Source: a bacterium | GTDB lineage: Bacteria; Zhuqueibacterota; Zhuqueibacteria; Residuimicrobiales; Krinioviventaceae | Assembly: GCA_024278645.1 (NCBI GenBank) | Contig: JAJRST010000212.1 | Span: 1-9,137 of the forward strand | Length of the DNA stretch: 9,137 bases | Reading direction: 5' to 3' | In this document: positions 5,365 to 9,137 of the stretch, in pieces | Layout of the letters: every line of letters starts with the position of its first letter | Position numbering within the stretch: position 1 is the first letter of the stretch | Translations under genes and position numbers: made by a program | Notes under the pieces: model-generated | What the model was told of the DNA's origin: nothing | Seen by the model: only the letters and a program-made list of their open reading frames with translations | Databases searched by the model: none

Positions 5365-8300
5365 ATGAAGAACAAACTCATTGTTTTGCTGACTTTTATT
5401 GTTTCACTCACGCTTTTTGTCGGCCTGTTTTCAGTATATGCTGAAGACAAGCCGTCGGAAAAAGCGGCTTTCCAAAACGCAGATTTACAAGAACAATTGA
5501 AAAAGGCCTACGAGACGCCGATTCAGTCCGATGCCGACCGCATTGCAAGAATTAATGCAATCCGATCGGTTTTGCTGAACGCCGACGTTGAAATCAAGGC
5601 TGAAGATCCAATGCTCATAAAAGAGCGGCAATCCGCTATCGACGAAAAATACAAGAATTATGAGCTGGAACAAAAATACAACAACGATAAGGATGACATC
5701 ATCCGCGACTTTATGGAAAAAGGCGGCGCCGATGTGTTGGCGACGGCCGGCGCCGGACTGGAAGCGGATGACTTTGAGCCGGACAACACCCACAACCAGG
5801 GCGAGAAGCTGGTTGATGGATTTCTTTCGGTAAAGCATACGGTTTATCCTGAAAACGACGTCGACTTTTTCTGGTTCAGCGGCAATGCCGGCGACATCAT
5901 TGAGATCGTCGTCACAACGCCGAATCCTTACTGGGCCTCAAAAGATGATCCGAATCATTTTCTGCCCCCCAGCGAGGTGGATTTAGACCCGCATGTGACT
6001 TTGTACTTGCCTGATCGTTCCGTCCTGGTCGAAGACGACGACTCCGGTACGGGATGGGACTCTTTTCTGAATATTCAGTTGCCGCAAACCGGCATCTATT
6101 ACATTTCAGTCGAGTCTTCCCCTCATTGGTCCCCGCTTACGGTTGGCTCATACGAGATTGGGTTCAAACTTTTACAAGTTGACGCCTATGAGCCGGATAA
6201 TGATATGGCTTCGGCAAATCAACTGACCGACGGCGATGAGTTGACGGATCATACCATCATGCCCGCCGGCGATTCGGACTTTTTCAAATTCGATGTTACG
6301 GTTCCGGGGACAGCCCTGCGAGGCGTCATCGTCGCCACGCCCAGCGCCGCCAATGCTTTCGACTGGCCGGAGCTGTACAAAGGCGATCTTGATCCCGCCG
6401 TCGATGTTTTTGACGCCGGAGGCAATTTACTTTACTCCATGGATGACACCAACAATCCATACGACCCGGAGTTTGGCTTGTACGACGTTGAACTTATGTT
6501 CTCGTTCCCGGCGCCAGGCACCTATTATGTGCGCGTCTATGCTTCACCAAAAGCGACCGGGTACAATACCAGAGTCGGCTCCTACAAGCTTTCGTTTGAC
6601 CTGACTTTGCCGGACGCCTACGAACCGGATAATCTTCCTCCTCAGGCCAATCCTATTGCTTATGGCCAAACCATTGGCGATCATACGATCACGTCCGTGC
6701 TGGATGGCGATATGTTTACATTTATCGGCAACCAGGGCGATTATATTCGCGTCATCGTCAGCTCCGACAACAAGTGCGGCGACCTGGATCCCGGCGTTGC
6801 CCTGTATGGCGACGGCACGGTCGGCAACGGCACCTGGGGACCTTTGCCCCTGGATTGGCTGCACAGCTCGATGGATGACGGCGAAGGATTGGATGCCCGC
6901 ATCGTTTGGGGACCTTTGCCCTATTCCGGCGTTTACTTTCTCGAGGTCGGCGCTGATCCGCTTTCCTGGTACAATTGGTGGGAACGAAGCGGCTCCTACT
7001 CGATCAGTCTCGATCTCGTGGGTACAGCCGCCACCGTGCCGACGACCAAGGCTTCCGCAAAGGATATCAATTTTGGACAGTCGCTCTCCGGCGTTATTCC
7101 TCGCACAGGTGTTGTGTGGCCGGATGCCAGCGGCGTGACTACGCTTTCCAACTGGTACAAGTTTACCGGCGTTGCCGGACAGGTTGTCAGCGCCAAAGTC
7201 GTCACCCCGGTTCAATATCGCAGCGGTTGCGGAACCCTGGATTCCGACTGGATGGAAGACCTGAACCCGCAGATCGCACTTTTGGACGCCGCCGACAATG
7301 TGCTTGTTCTGAATAAAAATATCGATCCCAATAACGAGTGGGACGATGCCGAGCTGGTGTACACACTACCCGCTGACGGCACTTATTATCTTAAAGTTGA
7401 TGCTGAAATTGTTCCTGAACCTCCAATCTATGCTTTCTTTGGCGACGCTGATTCTTATGGCGAATATTCGGTCAAGCTTGTCAGGAAACCCCTGGTGACC
7501 GACTTTGATTCTGACAGAAATGTCGGCAATCCGCCGTTGTATGTCAACTTTTTCGATCATTGCGTTGTCGATGAAGATCCTTTGACGGATACCTGGACAT
7601 GGGACGCCTCCTTCAACATGGGCATTATGCTGAACGGTCGCGAACCCTACTATTGCTATTGGCAGCAGGGATGGCATGACGTCTTAAAAACGGCTTCCAA
7701 TGGCGCTGGTTCTGTTTCCGAGTTGAAAGAGCAGTTCATTCAAGTCTACGGGCCGAGCGGCTATGCTCCCATGCAACTGCATGAAGGCGTCGGCGATTTC
7801 GTAAAAGAGACATGGGATGCCGCCGTTGACGGCGACACCTATTGCTGGACCGGCGTCGCCACTGTTAAAGTGGACGAAGCGACCGGCGAGCAACCGTGGG
7901 CTTCCTTTAGCTTTGTCGATGGCAAGACCAAGATGATCAACAAAATTCGCATCAAGGCCGGCGCCGGCCTCGACAATACCGGCCGTTGGGTGCGTAAGGT
8001 GCGCGTCATGGCTTTTGACGGCGTTCCCGGCAATCATTATGAAGAAGTGTTGACCATCAATGTCTCCGGCGGCGATTGGAACGAATACCTGATCGACCCC
8101 CCGGTTAAGGCGGCTTTCATGAAGCTGGTCGTACTCGATGACGAACTGGATTATGACGGCTGGCGTCAGATCTCGGAGTTCGAGGCGTATGAAGACATTG
8201 TGCTTCCGAACCAGGACAACTCGCTTCTAACCGTCACCACGCCTCATTTGGCCGACGGCAAGGATGCCGCTCAGATCACCGTCAAGCTGGTTGACGACAA

Positions 8301-9137
8301 CGGCGATCCGATCACTGTTTACGATGACAAGGATGTGACGTTCTATCTTGCCAATTGCGAGTCAGGCGTCTTTGGACCGATTGATGTTTCGCGTGCAAGC
8401 GAAGGCATCTTTTCGACAACGTTGACCATGACCGAACCCGGCTCCTACCAGGTTCTTGCCGCGGCTCACGGCGCTGTGATCGTCAACGATGTGCCCGGCG
8501 ACAACGAAACGCCTTCCAACATTGCTTTCTTTGGCAATGCCGGTCAAAAAGGCGATCTCATCTTTGTTGAAGGTTCTGAAACGAGCAAAGGCGAAGGATG
8601 GGACAACGCCATTGACGGCGACCGCGAAGGCTGGGACGGCACCGTGACGTCAAAAGGCGACGTCGTCTATGCGATCTTCAAGTTCTCAAACGACATGAAG
8701 ATGCCGATTAACAAGATCGGCCTGGCGACCGACAATGGCCTCGACGATGACGCATACGAAGGCCGTCAGGTGCGCCAGTTTACGATCATGGTCTCCGACG
8801 ACATGATGACCTGGACCACCGCTTTCGAGGGCACGCGTCAGAATCTTGGCGAGATGAGCTACTATACATTCCCGGTAGTTTTTGGCAAGTACGTCAAGCT
8901 CGTCGTCACGCAACCCGAGGGCGGCTGGCGTCAGTTGGTCGAATTTGAAGTAATTTTTGACAGCAAGGAAGGCTTTACGTCGGAAGAAACAAATGTCGCT
9001 GAATTGCCGACAAAGTATGAACTGTCGAATAATTACCCGAATCCGTTCAACCCGACGACCACCATTAATTACCAATTGCCGGAAGACGGCTTTGTAAATG
9101 TGTCCGTCTACAACATGATCGGGCAAAAAGTCGCCAC
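5365..9137 (+). CDS. Large secreted multidomain protein with T9SS sorting signal, 3' partial
   Basis: The frame is open from ATG 5365 to the window end, 1257 codons plus two bases, with no internal stop. The start is fixed by GGAGGA (5355-5360), 4 nt upstream, and by the signal peptide that follows: Lys at 2 and 4, a hydrophobic core at 5-22, and likely cleavage after Ala26 (VYA-ED). Residues 27-130 are charged and probably helical. Four PPC-like beta modules follow (135-710), then a degenerate PKD-like module (711-797), a discoidin-like module (805-944), an Ig/Big1-like module (949-1060, 'SLLTVTTPHLADGKDAAQITV'), a second discoidin-like module (1068-1199) and the first part of a T9SS sorting domain (from about 1220). 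No protease or glycosidase catalytic motif is evident in the visible part. It is probably exported by the Sec system, moved across the outer membrane by T9SS, and released or surface-anchored. Binding to polysaccharide or cell surfaces is inference from the module types. Confidence 0.92.
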   Translation, partial: MKNKLIVLLTFIVSLTLFVGLFSVYAEDKPSEKAAFQNADLQEQLKKAYETPIQSDADRIARINAIRSVLLNADVEIKAEDPMLIKERQSAIDEKYKNYELEQKYNNDKDDIIRDFMEKGGADVLATAGAGLEADDFEPDNTHNQGEKLVDGFLSVKHTVYPENDVDFFWFSGNAGDIIEIVVTTPNPYWASKDDPNHFLPPSEVDLDPHVTLYLPDRSVLVEDDDSGTGWDSFLNIQLPQTGIYYISVESSPHWSPLTVGSYEIGFKLLQVDAYEPDNDMASANQLTDGDELTDHTIMPAGDSDFFKFDVTVPGTALRGVIVATPSAANAFDWPELYKGDLDPAVDVFDAGGNLLYSMDDTNNPYDPEFGLYDVELMFSFPAPGTYYVRVYASPKATGYNTRVGSYKLSFDLTLPDAYEPDNLPPQANPIAYGQTIGDHTITSVLDGDMFTFIGNQGDYIRVIVSSDNKCGDLDPGVALYGDGTVGNGTWGPLPLDWLHSSMDDGEGLDARIVWGPLPYSGVYFLEVGADPLSWYNWWERSGSYSISLDLVGTAATVPTTKASAKDINFGQSLSGVIPRTGVVWPDASGVTTLSNWYKFTGVAGQVVSAKVVTPVQYRSGCGTLDSDWMEDLNPQIALLDAADNVLVLNKNIDPNNEWDDAELVYTLPADGTYYLKVDAEIVPEPPIYAFFGDADSYGEYSVKLVRKPLVTDFDSDRNVGNPPLYVNFFDHCVVDEDPLTDTWTWDASFNMGIMLNGREPYYCYWQQGWHDVLKTASNGAGSVSELKEQFIQVYGPSGYAPMQLHEGVGDFVKETWDAAVDGDTYCWTGVATVKVDEATGEQPWASFSFVDGKTKMINKIRIKAGAGLDNTGRWVRKVRVMAFDGVPGNHYEEVLTINVSGGDWNEYLIDPPVKAAFMKLVVLDDELDYDGWRQISEFEAYEDIVLPNQDNSLLTVTTPHLADGKDAAQITVKLVDDNGDPITVYDDKDVTFYLANCESGVFGPIDVSRASEGIFSTTLTMTEPGSYQVLAAAHGAVIVNDVPGDNETPSNIAFFGNAGQKGDLIFVEGSETSKGEGWDNAIDGDREGWDGTVTSKGDVVYAIFKFSNDMKMPINKIGLATDNGLDDDAYEGRQVRQFTIMVSDDMMTWTTAFEGTRQNLGEMSYYTFPVVFGKYVKLVVTQPEGGWRQLVEFEVIFDSKEGFTSEETNVAELPTKYELSNNYPNPFNPTTTINYQLPEDGFVNVSVYNMIGQKVA
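5767..7494 (+). repeat. Four tandem PPC-like modules inside the secreted protein
   Basis: Units begin near residues 135, 273, 417 and 553 of the 5365 protein. The first three open with D-x-(F/Y)-EPDN (EPDN at 138, 276 and 420). All four carry a D-L-(D/N)-P motif followed by alternating hydrophobics (206-209, 341-344, 473-476, 632-635) and end with G-(T/I/V)-Y-(Y/F) in a strand such as GTYYVRV or GTYYLKV. The period is about 132-159 residues. The fourth unit has lost EPDN. This pattern resembles bacterial pre-peptidase C-terminal (PPC) beta-sandwich domains, which often sit near the ends of secreted enzymes. Units are diverged at DNA level, so the duplication is old. Confidence 0.75.
7495..7755 (+). 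other. Degenerate PKD-like domain segment
   Basis: Residues 711-797 of the secreted protein read 'TDFDSDRNVGNPPLYVNFFDHC...DTWTWD' and later 'GWHDVLKTASNGAGSVSELKEQFIQVYGP'. This follows the PKD order: x-DF-x-x-x-x-x-G-x-(A/P)P-L-x-V-x-F, then W-x-WD, then H-x-V-x-L-x-x-x-N-x-x-G, then x-I-x-V. The usual GDG after W-x-WD is replaced, so it is a diverged copy. PKD modules are extracellular beta-sandwich spacers or binding domains. Confidence 0.55.
7777..8196 (+). other. Discoidin (F5/8C)-like module, copy 1
   Basis: Residues 805-944 of the secreted protein contain 'ETWDAAVDGDTYCWTG', a middle strand 'INKIRIKAGAG', 'RWVRKVRVMAFDG' and the closing 'GWRQISEFEAYED'. The order (W-D-x-A-x-D-G-D near the start, a K-I-x-I strand, then a W-R-Q-(I/L)-x-E-FE end) fits F5/8 type C carbohydrate-binding folds of secreted bacterial proteins. 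Sugar binding is inferred from the family only. Confidence 0.6.
8566..8961 (+). other. Discoidin (F5/8C)-like module, copy 2
   Basis: Residues 1068-1199 match copy 1 in the same order: 'GEGWDNAIDGDREGWDGTV' against 'ETWDAAVDGDTYCWTGVA', 'INKIGLATDNG' against 'INKIRIKAGAG', 'RQVRQFTIMVSDD' against 'RWVRKVRVMAFDG', and 'GWRQLVEFEVIFD' against 'GWRQISEFEAYED'. The two copies flank the Ig-like module, so they look like an internal duplication with an insert between them. Confidence 0.6.
9022..9137 (+). other. Start of type IX secretion (Por) C-terminal sorting domain
   Basis: From residue 1220 the protein reads LSNNYPNPFNPTTTINYQLP and then VNVSVYNMIGQKVAT up to the window end. This is the standard opening of the T9SS type A sorting domain: a Y-P-N-P-F-N-P turn, an I-x-(Y/F) strand, and a V-x-(V/I)-x-(V/I)-Y-(N/D)-x-x-G-(Q/R)-x-V strand. 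The family domain is usually about 80-90 residues, so roughly 40-50 residues should follow before the stop. It shows the protein is a T9SS cargo and is the best taxonomic clue in the window. Confidence 0.95.

Noticed and set aside
6544..7215. 223-codon minus-strand frame and other antisense frames under the large secreted protein gene
   Set aside because: The plus strand has a continuous 1257-codon frame with signal peptide, repeats and sorting signal. Antisense openness follows from its codon bias.

Overview
The window suggests a bacterium of the Fibrobacterota-Chlorobiota-Bacteroidota (FCB) superphylum or a relative such as Calditrichota, Ignavibacteriota or the KSB1-type lineages. The main reason is the last gene. 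It encodes a large secreted protein that runs into a C-terminal type IX secretion (T9SS) sorting signal with the 'NNYPNPFNPTTTI' signature. The lineage is an inference from this motif, not a proven placement. All genes I can support lie on the plus strand.

Left part (1-4227): five closely spaced genes that look like the accessory end of a nonribosomal peptide synthetase (NRPS) cluster. They are a PAPS-dependent sulfotransferase (cut off at its 5' end by the window edge), an MFS exporter, an MbtH-like adenylation-domain chaperone, a type II (editing) thioesterase and an Sfp-type 4'-phosphopantetheinyl transferase (PPTase). Gaps are 15 to about 95 nt, so they could form one transcript. No synthetase module is in the window; if the reading is right, it should lie to the left. 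The expected division of labour is: the PPTase arms the carrier domains, the MbtH protein supports adenylation, the thioesterase clears stalled carriers, the sulfotransferase tailors the product and the MFS pump exports it.

The most striking point is that the PPTase reading frame is broken by one in-frame TAA (3610-3612). The codons on both sides encode well-matched PPTase sequence in the same frame. The gene is therefore a single-nonsense pseudogene, a sequencing or assembly error, or a readthrough case. A 14-bp bulged hairpin lies between the MbtH and thioesterase genes.

Middle part (4228-5364): about 1.1 kb, A+T-rich, with no convincing gene. It holds a near-perfect 45-nt double dyad at 4601-4645, two copies of AAAGGAGGTG (the full anti-SD complement) not placed at any good start codon, and a few weak A/T palindromes.

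Right part (5365-9137): one open frame to the window end, at least 1257 codons. Its layout is a signal peptide, a charged helical segment, four tandem PPC-like beta modules, a degenerate PKD-like module, a discoidin-like module, an Ig/Big1-like module, a second discoidin-like module, and the start of the T9SS sorting domain. It looks like a cell-surface or secreted binding protein and has no visible functional tie to the NRPS genes.
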